36,926 bases of DNA from an uncultured Collinsella sp. (GCA_959028445.1 CAUFRY010000020.1:1-36926); one strand, 5' to 3'. Numbered from the stretch's first letter, positions 28,734 to 36,441 are shown. The notes: generated by a model from the letters alone, not told the origin. Numbers and translations are program-made.

Positions 28734-30353
28734 CTACAGCGAGTCGATAAAGCGCTGCTGGGCGGCACGTCCTGCCTCGTCCCACTTAAAGACGCCGGCG
28801 TTGTCGAGCACGTGGCCAAACACCACGCCGACCTCCTCGTGCAGGATATCGATGGCGTTGTCGGCCGTAAGCTCGTCGGCGCGGCGGGCAAAGACATCCT
28901 CGGCCCATGCGGCGTGGCTGCGGCAAAGGTCGTCGCCCTCGAGTGCGGCGCCAAGGTCGTAGCTTGCGTCGACCTTGGCGGCCAGCAGGTGCTCGCGGAC
29001 GGCGCCGAGCTCGGGAACCAGGCGTGGCGGCAAAATGGCCAGGCCCATGACCTCGATCAGGCCGATGTTCTCCTTCTTAATGTGGTGGTACTCGGCATGC
29101 GGGTGGAATACGCCCAGCGGATGCTCGTCAGTCGTGATGTTGCAGCGAAGCGCCAGGTAGGCCTCGTAGATTTCGCCGCCGGCATTGCCGCGGGAGTCGA
29201 CGCGGCGGATGACGGGCGTCACGGTGTTGTGGGCCACGCCGTCGGCTGTGTGCGCGATGACGCCCACCGACTCATCGGTCCACTCGCGCCAGGCGAGGAT
29301 AATCTTCTCGGTGGCGTCGAGCAGCTGGGCGCGGTCGTGCGAGCGCAGTCGCAGCACCGAAAGCGGCCACTGCAACACGGTACCGCTGACCTGGTCAAAG
29401 CCGGGCATGCTAAACTGCGAGACCTCGGCGGCGTGCATCATGGGGAACTCGTGCGCGCCGCCCTGGAAGTGGTCGTGCGACAGAATCGAGCCGCCCACGA
29501 TGGGCAGGTCGGCGTTGGAGCCAATAAAGTAGTGCGGGAACAGGTCGACAAAGTCGAGCAGGCAGGTCAGCCCCTTGCGGTCGACGTGCATCGGACGATG
29601 CTCGGAGCTCATGGCAATGCAGTGCTCGTTAAAGTACGCGTACGGGCTGTATTGGAAGCCCCAGCGCTCGCCGTCGAGCTTAATGGGGATAACGCGCAGA
29701 TTCTGGCGGGCGGGGTGAGCGCCACCGTCGGCTGTGGCGGAGCGTCCGGGGTAGCCCTCGTTTTCAATGCAGAGCTGACAGGCGGGATACTTCTCGCCCG
29801 TGTTCTTTGCGGCGCCGGCCGCGGCAATGTCGCGCGGATCCTTTTCGGGCTTTGACAGGTTGATGGTGATCTCGAGGTCGCCCCAGTTGGTGGGGGTGCT
29901 CCATTTGATATTGCGCGCGATGGCGGCACGACGCACGTAGCCGGCGTCGCAGCACAGACCGTAGAACCAGTCGGTCGCGGCGCGGGGCTCGTTGACGCCC
30001 ATACGGCCGTTGAATTCCTCGTTTACAACCGAAGGCCTCGGCATCAGCACACCCATGATGCGCATGGCGATGCGATCGCGGCCCGATGCCGTATCCTCGG
30101 CAGCACCGTTGGCAACGGCGGCCTCGGAAAGCGCGGCAAGTGTGCCTTCAAGGTCAAAGTTGGGCAGGGTGTCGGGGTGCAAGAGCGAGAGTTTCTCGAC
30201 CTGGAGCGCCCAGGCCATGTCGAGCGCCGGGCCCGTAGCACCGATGCACTCGAGAATGGTGTTATACGCCCAGATGCGATCGTCCTGGCCGATCATCGAT
30301 CGGTGGATAGCGTACTCGATCAGGTTCTGCGCGGCCTCGCGCACGTCAGTCAT
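28734..30353 (-). CDS. galT: UDP-glucose--hexose-1-phosphate uridylyltransferase, class II
   Basis: It exchanges UMP between UDP-glucose and galactose-1-phosphate in the Leloir pathway. The 539-residue length and motifs are those of the long GalT type of firmicutes: GGSILSHDHFQGG in the active-site region, FPHYFIGSNADLPI, and HPHAEYHHIKKENIGLIEVMG near the C-terminus. The start is placed at ATG 30353, which shares one base with the galK stop (TAATG). This implies translational coupling; ATG 30362 is an alternative. It is the second gene of galK-galT. No galE is in the window, so UDP-galactose must be epimerised by a gene elsewhere. Confidence 0.95.
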   Translation of the reverse strand: MTDVREAAQNLIEYAIHRSMIGQDDRIWAYNTILECIGATGPALDMAWALQVEKLSLLHPDTLPNFDLEGTLAALSEAAVANGAAEDTASGRDRIAMRIMGVLMPRPSVVNEEFNGRMGVNEPRAATDWFYGLCCDAGYVRRAAIARNIKWSTPTNWGDLEITINLSKPEKDPRDIAAAGAAKNTGEKYPACQLCIENEGYPGRSATADGGAHPARQNLRVIPIKLDGERWGFQYSPYAYFNEHCIAMSSEHRPMHVDRKGLTCLLDFVDLFPHYFIGSNADLPIVGGSILSHDHFQGGAHEFPMMHAAEVSQFSMPGFDQVSGTVLQWPLSVLRLRSHDRAQLLDATEKIILAWREWTDESVGVIAHTADGVAHNTVTPVIRRVDSRGNAGGEIYEAYLALRCNITTDEHPLGVFHPHAEYHHIKKENIGLIEVMGLAILPPRLVPELGAVREHLLAAKVDASYDLGAALEGDDLCRSHAAWAEDVFARRADELTADNAIDILHEEVGVVFGHVLDNAGVFKWDEAGRAAQQRFIDSL

Positions 30354-31558
30354 TACAGCCATGCCGCGTAAGCCCCCTTGTCAGAAATTGCGTAGTGGCG
30401 GGCAGAGCCCTCGCCTAGCCAGCCGTTCATCTTGGTGATAAAGGTGTCGACCAGGTCGAGCGGCACGAAGGCCTGGATGGTGCCACCAAAGCCGCCACCG
30501 TGGATACGGACGGCGCCACGGCCGTCGAGCACGTGCTCGGCCAGTGCCAGGGCATACATCGAGGGCTGCTCGGAGCCCAGCTTGGCAACGACATTCTGTA
30601 GGTACATGGCAGAGCTGGCGCCGGACTCGCGCGTCAGGACCAGGAACTGATCGATGTCGCCGGCGTTGAGCGCTGCCCAGCGCTTGTCGACCAGGCCGTT
30701 CTCGTACCAGTAGTGAACGGCGCGCAGGCAGGCGCGGTCGCCCAGCTTGGCGCGCAGCTCGGGGAGCTTGGCGTCAAAATCGGCAACGTCGACCTCGCAC
30801 AGGCGTGCCTTGCCAAACTCGGCGGCAACGTCCTGCATCTCGCGCGGAACGGCGGCGTAGTCGTCGGTGGCGGCCACGTGGTCGGCACCGACCTTAACGA
30901 GCACGAGCGCATAGCCGTGATCCTCAAAGTTGAGCTCGAGCTTCTGGGTTTTAGGCTGAGCCTGGTCCTCAAAGTCCATGTAGGCAAGGCCGCCCAGGCA
31001 CACGGCGGCCTGGTCCATCAGACCGCAGGGCTTGCCGTAATAGTTGTTCTCGGTGCGCTGGCTCATCTGCGCGAGCGCGACGGGCTCGATGGCGGGTGCG
31101 CCCCAGAGGGTTTCCATGGCGCGACCGTACGCGGCCTCGACGGCGGCAGAGCTGGAAAGACCGCCGCCCGAGGGGACGGAGCAGGTAAAGGCAAAGTCGA
31201 AGCCGTGGGGCTCAACGCCAAGGGCTGCAATCTCGTGGGCCATGCCGCGGACGAGGCTTGCGGACGTGCCCTTCTCGGACTCCTGAACGTCTAGCGTGTC
31301 GAGCGCGATTTCAAACGTAGGATAGCCCTCGTCGGCGACGCGAACCTTGTTGGAGTCGGTTGCCACGGCGATGCCGTCGACAGCGACATCGAGCGAACCG
31401 GCGATAACGTGGCCACCCTCGTGGTCGGTGTGGTTGCCGCTGATCTCGGAACGGCCGGGCGCGTGCACGTAGAGCACCTGGCGGTCGCCGATGGGGCCAA
31501 ACTCCTCCTCGAACAGCTTGGTGAGCGTGGCGAATGTCTTTTCGTCGGGGGTGGTCAT
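30353..31558 (-). CDS. galK: Galactokinase
   Basis: This GHMP-family kinase (401 residues) phosphorylates alpha-galactose to galactose-1-phosphate. Motif I is GRSEISGNHTDHEGG (about 35-49), a variant of the usual GRVNLIGEHTDYNGG. Motif II is SVPSGGGLSSSAAVE (127-141). The catalytic base is Asp182 in KPCGLMDQAA. Motif III is RIHGGGFGGTIQAF near the end. ATG 31558 has AAAGGA 6 bases upstream, so the in-frame ATG 31645 is rejected. It is first in galK-galT and divergent from lacI4, with two or three operator copies between. Confidence 0.95.
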   Translation of the reverse strand: MTTPDEKTFATLTKLFEEEFGPIGDRQVLYVHAPGRSEISGNHTDHEGGHVIAGSLDVAVDGIAVATDSNKVRVADEGYPTFEIALDTLDVQESEKGTSASLVRGMAHEIAALGVEPHGFDFAFTCSVPSGGGLSSSAAVEAAYGRAMETLWGAPAIEPVALAQMSQRTENNYYGKPCGLMDQAAVCLGGLAYMDFEDQAQPKTQKLELNFEDHGYALVLVKVGADHVAATDDYAAVPREMQDVAAEFGKARLCEVDVADFDAKLPELRAKLGDRACLRAVHYWYENGLVDKRWAALNAGDIDQFLVLTRESGASSAMYLQNVVAKLGSEQPSMYALALAEHVLDGRGAVRIHGGGFGGTIQAFVPLDLVDTFITKMNGWLGEGSARHYAISDKGAYAAWL

Positions 31559-31602
31559 GGGAGTCCTTTCCTTGGCGCGCACGGGTGGGTTTTGCGTCGT
31601 TA

Positions 31603-31616
31603 TGAGTACGTTAACA
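31603..31616. promoter_or_regulatory. galKT operator copy a (TGAGTACGTTAACA)
   Basis: This is a LacI-type site 45 bases upstream of galK. It differs from the module 2 operator consensus (TGAGCACGTTAACA) by one base. Copy b lies in opposite orientation with its centre 64 bp away. Confidence 0.68.
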
Positions 31617-31666
31617 ACTTGTAGCGGTATGAACCAAGTGTTCACGATACCGCACGTTACGGGCTA

Positions 31667-31680
31667 TGTTAACGTACTCA
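31667..31680. promoter_or_regulatory. galKT operator copy b (TGTTAACGTACTCA)
   Basis: Exact reverse complement of copy a. The centre spacing of 64 bp is about six helical turns, which suits looping or cooperative binding. Confidence 0.68.
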
Positions 31681-31714
31681 TAACACATCGCTTGTCACTT
31701 TTTGAGAATCTGGT

Positions 31715-31742
31715 AATCGGTAGAAATACAGCCGTGAACGGT
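31715..31742 (+). promoter_or_regulatory. Two-box direct repeat between galK and lacI4
   Basis: AATCGGT (31715-31721) and GAACGGT (31736-31742) start exactly 21 bp apart. The second is within CCGTGAACGGT, identical to the lacF box core. Confidence 0.58.
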
Positions 31743-31789
31743 ACTGCCGTATGGACTTATAAAGCAGAAGAGATGCAGATAGAAAAAGT

Positions 31790-31803
31790 AGAGTACGTTA
31801 ACA
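31790..31803. promoter_or_regulatory. galKT/lacI4 operator copy c (AGAGTACGTTAACA)
   Basis: Third copy of the site, one base different from copy a, nearest to lacI4. It is placed to mediate autoregulation of lacI4. Confidence 0.6.
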
Positions 31804-31896
31804 TGCGTCCGACGATAGCGGGCCTCGGCGCGGGATGTATTTCTGCCCGGGCCGGCATTCACGCTATTCAGATCTCGCAAGGGTGAAGGTGATCCT

Positions 31897-32928
31897 GTGG
31901 CAAGGCGCCCGTCCAACGATACCAGTTCGCGTCCGGTCTCCATGGCTGACGTCGCCCGCGCTGCCGGCGTTTCGCAGCAGACGGTTTCGCGCGTCGCCAA
32001 CGGCTTGCCCAACGTTAACGAGCAGACGCGCCAGCGCGTGCAGGCTGCTATGCAAGAGCTCGGCTTTCGTCCGAGTTATGCCGGTCGCTCGCTGCGCGAC
32101 GGCCGTTACCATTCGGTCGGCCTATGCATCAACGATGTCACCAAGTTTGGCAACCTCTCAATGATCGACGGCATCGCCAGCGCTGCTCGCGAGCATAATT
32201 GCGCCATCACGCTGGTCGAGATGTCCAAGACTGAGGAATTCTCGCTTGCCGAGGCCACACGTCGTATGGCCGCATTGCCGGTGGATGGCATCATCATCGG
32301 CATGAGCCGCATGGCGCCCGATTTTGAGACGTTTGATCCACTGCCGGGCATTGGAACGGTCATCGTTACCATGTACGCGCATCCGCGCGTGACTACGGTC
32401 GATTCCGACCATTACGGCTGCTCGCTCTTGCTTATGGATCACCTGTTTGAGCTGGGGCACGGGCAGATTCGCTATATTGGCGGCCCGTCGTTCTCGGTCG
32501 ACGAGCAATTTCGTCGAGCCGGTTGGCAGGATGCGCTCGAGCGTAAACACATCGAGCCGGCAGAGCCGCTCGAGGGCGACTGGTCTGCCAACAGCGGCTA
32601 CGAGGCCGGCAGGTACCTGGCCGAGCACGATCGCACCATGACGGCGATTTACGCGGCAAACGACCAGATGGCAAATGGCGCGATTGCAGCGCTGCGCGAT
32701 AGCGGCCTGCGCGTGCCCGAGGACGTGAGCGTGGTGGGTGTCGACGATTCGCTCGATGATTTTGTCGCGCATAACGAGCTTACGACCGTTCGATTCGACT
32801 TGCATCAACGTGGGCGCGAGGTGTTTGAGCATGCGGTCCCCGAGGCGGGCACGGCGGGCAAAACCGTTGCCATTCGTATTCCCGGCCAGCTCATTATTCG
32901 ACATAGCACGGCGATACCACGCTCATAG
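31897..32928 (+). CDS. LacI-family regulator of galK-galT
   Basis: This 343-residue LacI-type repressor has an HTH (SMADVARAAGVSQQTVSRVA), a hinge (FRPSYAGRSLRDG) and an effector domain with LPVDGIIIGMSRM, AANDQMANGAIAAL and SVVGVDDSLDD. GTG 31897 is the start, with AAGGTGAT upstream. It is divergent from galK-galT and shares the gap with three TGAGTACGTTAACA-like sites, so it likely controls the Leloir genes in response to a galactose-related ligand. Its reading head (QQTVSRVANGLPNV) is nearly that of the module 2 LacI. This predicts cross-talk between lactose module 2 and galKT. Confidence 0.92.
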   Translation: MARRPSNDTSSRPVSMADVARAAGVSQQTVSRVANGLPNVNEQTRQRVQAAMQELGFRPSYAGRSLRDGRYHSVGLCINDVTKFGNLSMIDGIASAAREHNCAITLVEMSKTEEFSLAEATRRMAALPVDGIIIGMSRMAPDFETFDPLPGIGTVIVTMYAHPRVTTVDSDHYGCSLLLMDHLFELGHGQIRYIGGPSFSVDEQFRRAGWQDALERKHIEPAEPLEGDWSANSGYEAGRYLAEHDRTMTAIYAANDQMANGAIAALRDSGLRVPEDVSVVGVDDSLDDFVAHNELTTVRFDLHQRGREVFEHAVPEAGTAGKTVAIRIPGQLIIRHSTAIPRS

Positions 32929-33011
32929 TTTGCGCAGGTAAACGGCGATTTATCGTATTTCAATAACAATCGGTAAGGATGCCGGCAGATAACAGTTGGA
33001 ATGCTGCCGAG

Positions 33012-33020
33012 TGCTATGAT
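33012..33020 (+). promoter_or_regulatory. Predicted extended -10 promoter of fprA
   Basis: TGCTATGAT is an extended -10 (TGn plus TATGAT). No good -35 is visible 17 bases upstream. It lies 38 bases before the fprA start. Confidence 0.45.
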
Positions 33021-33057
33021 AGACGGGTTATTTTGTCTATCTAGGAGGCTTTGCCTG

Positions 33058-34218
33058 ATGGAGATCACCAAGGATATCCGCTACGTTGGCGTCGACGATC
33101 ACGACATTGACCTGTTCGAGGGCCAGTACGATGTGTCCGAGAACGGTATGGCATACAACAGCTACGTTATCTTGGGCGAAAAGATCGCCGTCGCCGATTC
33201 GGTCGATGGTGGTTTTGTTGACGAGTGGCTCGGCAACCTCGAGGCCGCGCTCGATGGACGTACGCCCGACTACCTGGTTATCCATCACATGGAGCCTGAT
33301 CACTCTGCTGGCATCGCCGCCTTTATGGAGCGCTACCCCCAGGCACAGATAGTGGCCAGCATGGGCGCCTTCCGCATGATGGTCAACTACTTTGGCACCG
33401 ACTACCCCGAGCGTAAGATGGTCGTCAAAGAGGGCGACGTGCTCGACCTGGGTGGCCACAGCCTAACGTTTATCGGCGCCCCCAACGTGCACTGGCCCGA
33501 GGTGATCTTCTCCTACGAGTCCACCGACAAGGTGCTCTTTAGTGCCGACGGCTTTGGCAAGTTCGGCGCCAACGACATCGAGGACCCGGAAGGCTGGGCT
33601 TGCGAAGCGCGCCGCTACTACTTTGGCATCGTCGGTAAGTTCGGCAAATTCGTGCAGACCGTGCTCAAGAAGGCCGCCGATCTGGATATCCAGATCATCT
33701 GTCCGCTCCATGGTCCTGTTCTTACCGAGAATCTGGGCTATTACCTCGACACCTACAACACCTGGTCGAGCTATCAGCCCGAGGACGAGGGCATCACGAT
33801 TGCCTATGCGAGCGTGTACGGCCATCTGAAGGCCGCCGTTGAGGAGCTTGCATCTGCGCTCGAGGCCCGCGGCCAGAAGGTTTCCGTCTTTGACCTGGCT
33901 CGCGACGACATGGCCGAGGCCGTTGAGGATGCGTTCCGCTATGACCGTCTGGTACTCGCCTCCATCACCTATCAGGGCGAGATCTTCCCGTTCATGAGCA
34001 CCTTTATCCACACGCTTGCCGAGCACGCCTATCAGAACCGTACGGTGGCGCTCGTTGAGGCCGGCTCCTGGGCGCCCACCGCTGCCAAGGTTATGACCAA
34101 GGAGCTCGGGGGCATGAAGGACATCACCATGGCGCAGAACAAGGTGACCGTGCTGGGTTCGCTCAACGACGCCTCGCGCGCTCAGATCGAGGTTCTCGCC
34201 GACGAGCTGTCCAAGTAG
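33058..34218 (+). CDS. fprA: Flavo-diiron protein (FprA-type A-type flavoprotein)
   Basis: This cytoplasmic enzyme (386 residues) reduces oxygen to water or nitric oxide to nitrous oxide in anaerobes. The metallo-beta-lactamase-like domain supplies the diiron ligands: His77, Glu79, Asp81 in HHMEPDH, His145 in NVHWPE, Asp164 in SADGFG and His218 in PLHGPV. The C-terminal flavodoxin domain starts near 247 (ITIAYASVYGHLKAA) and includes SITYQGEIFPF and VEAGSWAPTAA for FMN binding. No rubredoxin fusion is present. AGGAGG lies before ATG 33058. It is not functionally linked to the sugar genes and fits a strict gut anaerobe facing traces of oxygen. Confidence 0.95.
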   Translation: MEITKDIRYVGVDDHDIDLFEGQYDVSENGMAYNSYVILGEKIAVADSVDGGFVDEWLGNLEAALDGRTPDYLVIHHMEPDHSAGIAAFMERYPQAQIVASMGAFRMMVNYFGTDYPERKMVVKEGDVLDLGGHSLTFIGAPNVHWPEVIFSYESTDKVLFSADGFGKFGANDIEDPEGWACEARRYYFGIVGKFGKFVQTVLKKAADLDIQIICPLHGPVLTENLGYYLDTYNTWSSYQPEDEGITIAYASVYGHLKAAVEELASALEARGQKVSVFDLARDDMAEAVEDAFRYDRLVLASITYQGEIFPFMSTFIHTLAEHAYQNRTVALVEAGSWAPTAAKVMTKELGGMKDITMAQNKVTVLGSLNDASRAQIEVLADELSK

Positions 34219-34241
34219 CGACACTTTCACTTTTGACGCTC

Positions 34242-34285
34242 AAACCACCACAAAGGGGACAGGCACCTTTGTGGTGGTTTTTGTT
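34242..34285. terminator. Bidirectional terminator between fprA and deoR
   Basis: AAACCACCACAAAG and CTTTGTGGTGGTTT form a perfect 14-bp stem around an 11-nt GGGGACAGG-containing loop, with five T on the plus side. It serves the convergent fprA and deoR genes. Confidence 0.85.
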
Positions 34286-34286
34286 T

Positions 34287-35090
34287 TTAGATGCGGGCGA
34301 TGACGAGGGCTGGACGTGCGCTGTCAGTGGCTTCGGCGATTGATGTGGCGACGGCATCGTCGGGATCACGGTCCATCACGATGGTGTCAACGTCGGCAAG
34401 CTCGGCAAAACGGTACATGCCGCGTCCGTTGACCTTACTGGCGTCCATGAGGGCGACGCTTTGACGGGCGGCACCGACCATAGCCGCTTTGGTCTCGGCC
34501 ATCTGGGGAAAGTCGGTCGTAAAGCCGCAGCTGGGGACAAAGGCGCCGGGGCACATGACGGCCAGATCGGCATGGACCATTTGGAGCGCCTGCATAGTGA
34601 GCGGTCCGTACAAATAACGATGGCCTTTGCGCAGCGCCCCGCCCAGCATGACGACATCGACTGAGGGCATGCTCTCGTCGATGTAATCGGCAATGGTAAT
34701 GTCGGCCGTGATGACGGTGATACCGTCGCGCTGATCGAGGAGCCGGACGAACTCGAGCGCCGTGGTGCCCGAGTCGACGAGCAACGTGTCGCCGTCATTG
34801 ACGAGCTCGATGGCGCTTTGCGCGATGGCCTGCTTGGCGGCGACATTGACGTTGATGCGGCGATCCTGCGTGGAAACGGTCAGGCGTTTGTGGAGCGATA
34901 CGGCACCGCCATGCGTGCGGCGCAGCTTGCCTGCTTCGGCGAGCGCGTCCAGGTCGGCGCGGGCGGTGACGGAGGACACGCCAAAGGTCTGGGCGATTTC
35001 TGCTACCTGCACCGAAGCATTATGATCGAGCATCTCCATGATGGCGGAACGACGCTCGTCGGCGAAAGCTCGGGTTGTTGCGTGGGCCAT
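34287..35090 (-). CDS. DeoR/GlpR-family transcriptional regulator
   Basis: This 267-residue regulator has an N-terminal winged helix (VQVAEIAQTFGVSSVTARADLDALAEAG, about residues 27-54) and wing (LRRTHGGAV). The DeoRC sensor domain follows, with LLVDSGTTALEFVRLL, VMLGGALRKGHRYLYG and VALMDASKVNGRG. GGAG lies 5 bases before ATG 35090. It is divergent from the class II aldolase gene and so may regulate it, sensing a phosphorylated sugar. The gap also holds a LacR-type site, so two DeoR proteins could meet there. Confidence 0.9.
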   Translation of the reverse strand: MAHATTRAFADERRSAIMEMLDHNASVQVAEIAQTFGVSSVTARADLDALAEAGKLRRTHGGAVSLHKRLTVSTQDRRINVNVAAKQAIAQSAIELVNDGDTLLVDSGTTALEFVRLLDQRDGITVITADITIADYIDESMPSVDVVMLGGALRKGHRYLYGPLTMQALQMVHADLAVMCPGAFVPSCGFTTDFPQMAETKAAMVGAARQSVALMDASKVNGRGMYRFAELADVDTIVMDRDPDDAVATSIAEATDSARPALVIARI

Positions 35091-35425
35091 ATCTGCTCCA
35101 TCATCGTCTGAAATTTGCAGGAATTGTGTTGACTCTATTTTCGTTCATTTTCTTTTTGGGTAAGAAAACACCTTTCGATTACTTATCTTTTCTATAAAAG
35201 AAAGACGCTGAACGCCCAAAATTCAATATCGAACATGTTCACTCGGCTCAAATTTCTTCCGTTTGCTTTTCAAAAATGACTGTATTGACCTGCATGGGCT
35301 CAATATCTCGCACGTGCAAAGCTGCTGAATTTCATACAATGAGCGCAGCAAAACGCAAGGTAAAACGCCTTGTGAACAACTACGCCCGATGTCCAGATGC
35401 GGGCGAGGGAGAGGAGCAAACGCTC
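35091..35425. other. Regulatory gap between deoR and the aldolase gene
   Basis: These 335 bases contain no convincing gene. The first 130 bases are AT-rich, unlike the coding regions, and hold TTGACT (35129-35134) and TATAAAAGAAAG. A LacR-type palindrome is at 35229-35241, TTGACC at 35285-35290 and TACAAT at 35335-35340. The frame upstream of the aldolase start stays open but lacks a start with a ribosome binding site and looks like leader. Confidence 0.5.
35229..35241. promoter_or_regulatory. LacR-type site TCGAACATGTTCA upstream of the aldolase gene
   Basis: It matches the gat operator at 4775-4788 in 13 of 14 positions, including the perfect GAACATGTTC centre. It lies about 185 bases before the aldolase start and suggests co-control with the gat and lacAB genes. 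Confidence 0.6.
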
Positions 35426-36283
35426 ATGGCACTTGTTACCACCGAAAAGATGCTCAAGGACGCTCAGGCCGGCCACTACGCTGTTGGCGCTTTCAACGTC
35501 GAGAACCTCGAGTTTGTTATGGCCGTTCTGGCCGCTGCCGAGGAGACCAAGTCCCCCGTCATCATGCAGACCACCCCGGGCACCATTAAGACCGCTGGCC
35601 TGGATTACTTCTACGGCATGGTCAAGGCCGCTGCCGAGCGCGCTTCCGTGCCCGTCGCCCTGCACCTCGATCACGGCGATGGCTATGACCGCTGCATGCA
35701 GGCTTTCCGCACGGGCTATACCTCCGTTATGATCGACGGCTCGCACGAGTCTTTCGAGGACAACATCGCCCTGACCAAGTCCGTCGCCGACGCTGGCCGC
35801 GCCATGGGTGTGCCCGTCGAGGCTGAGCTCGGTAAGGTTGGCGGCAAGGAAGACGACGGTCCCGCGGTTGAGGGCGAGAGCCCTTACACCGATCCTGCCG
35901 AGGCCAAGGAGTTCGTCGAGCGCACTGGCTGCACCTCGCTGGCTATTGGCGTTGGCACCAGCCACGGCGTGTACACGAGCGATCCGCACATCGAGCAGTC
36001 CGTGGTCAAGGCCATCCGCGACGCCGTCGACGTGCCGCTGGTCCTGCACGGCACCTCCGGTGTGCCCGATGAGCAGGTTGCCGAGGCTGTGAAGAACGGC
36101 ATCTGCAAGGTTAACTACGCCACCGAGCTGCGTCAGGCCTACACCAAGGGCTTCATGGCCTACATGGCCGAGAACCCTGCCTGCTTCGATCCCAAGAAGC
36201 CGGCCAAGGAGGGTATGCGTGAGATCACCGAGCTGGTTAAGATCCGCATGACCAACCTCAACTCTGTGGGCAAAGCAGAGTAA
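35426..36283 (+). CDS. Class II fructose/tagatose-bisphosphate aldolase
   Basis: This zinc-dependent aldolase (285 residues) cleaves fructose- or tagatose-1,6-bisphosphate to triose phosphates. Asp82 and His83 in LHLDHGD, His180 in GTSHGVY and His208 in VLHGTSG fall at the same positions as the catalytic and zinc ligands of GatY/KbaY. The block YTSVMIDGSHESFEDNIALT is also very close to that group. Of the window's genes it is the only aldolase, and no class I LacD is present, so it can complete the LacAB-LacC route. ATG 35426 has GAGAGGAG upstream; the 50 residues of open frame before it are not conserved-looking. Fructose- versus tagatose-bisphosphate preference is not decided by sequence alone. 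Confidence 0.9.
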   Translation: MALVTTEKMLKDAQAGHYAVGAFNVENLEFVMAVLAAAEETKSPVIMQTTPGTIKTAGLDYFYGMVKAAAERASVPVALHLDHGDGYDRCMQAFRTGYTSVMIDGSHESFEDNIALTKSVADAGRAMGVPVEAELGKVGGKEDDGPAVEGESPYTDPAEAKEFVERTGCTSLAIGVGTSHGVYTSDPHIEQSVVKAIRDAVDVPLVLHGTSGVPDEQVAEAVKNGICKVNYATELRQAYTKGFMAYMAENPACFDPKKPAKEGMREITELVKIRMTNLNSVGKAE

Positions 36284-36316
36284 CAGCAAGGGTACTCCGA
36301 CTCGCTACATATCCCG

Positions 36317-36441
36317 GGGAGGGACGAGGGCTTAGTTCCCCAATCGTCCTCGGGCATGCAAAAAGCCTCGCTGCGCACTTCGTGCGGCGAGGCTTTTTGC
36401 CCCCTGCGGAAAGATTGGAGAACTAAGCCCTCGTCCCTCCC
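36317..36441. repeat. Inverted repeat with 29-bp arms around the aldolase terminator
   Basis: The left arm (36317-36345) starts GGGAGGGACGAGGGC and the right arm (36413-36441) ends GCCCTCGTCCCTCCC. They are complementary over 29 bp with one mismatch. A complete intrinsic terminator lies between them, so nested hairpins of two sizes are possible. Confidence 0.85.
36360..36398. terminator. Intrinsic terminator of the aldolase gene
   Basis: AAAAAGCCTCGC and GCGAGGCTTTTT pair over 12 bp, with further GCGCAC/GTGCG pairing inside. T-runs occur on both strands, so it is bidirectional. Confidence 0.88.

Noticed and set aside
35276..35425. N-terminal extension of the class II aldolase
   Set aside because: The upstream frame lacks a ribosome binding site and would add about 50 residues not found in the 285-residue family. 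ATG 35426 has GAGAGGAG and places all metal ligands at family positions.
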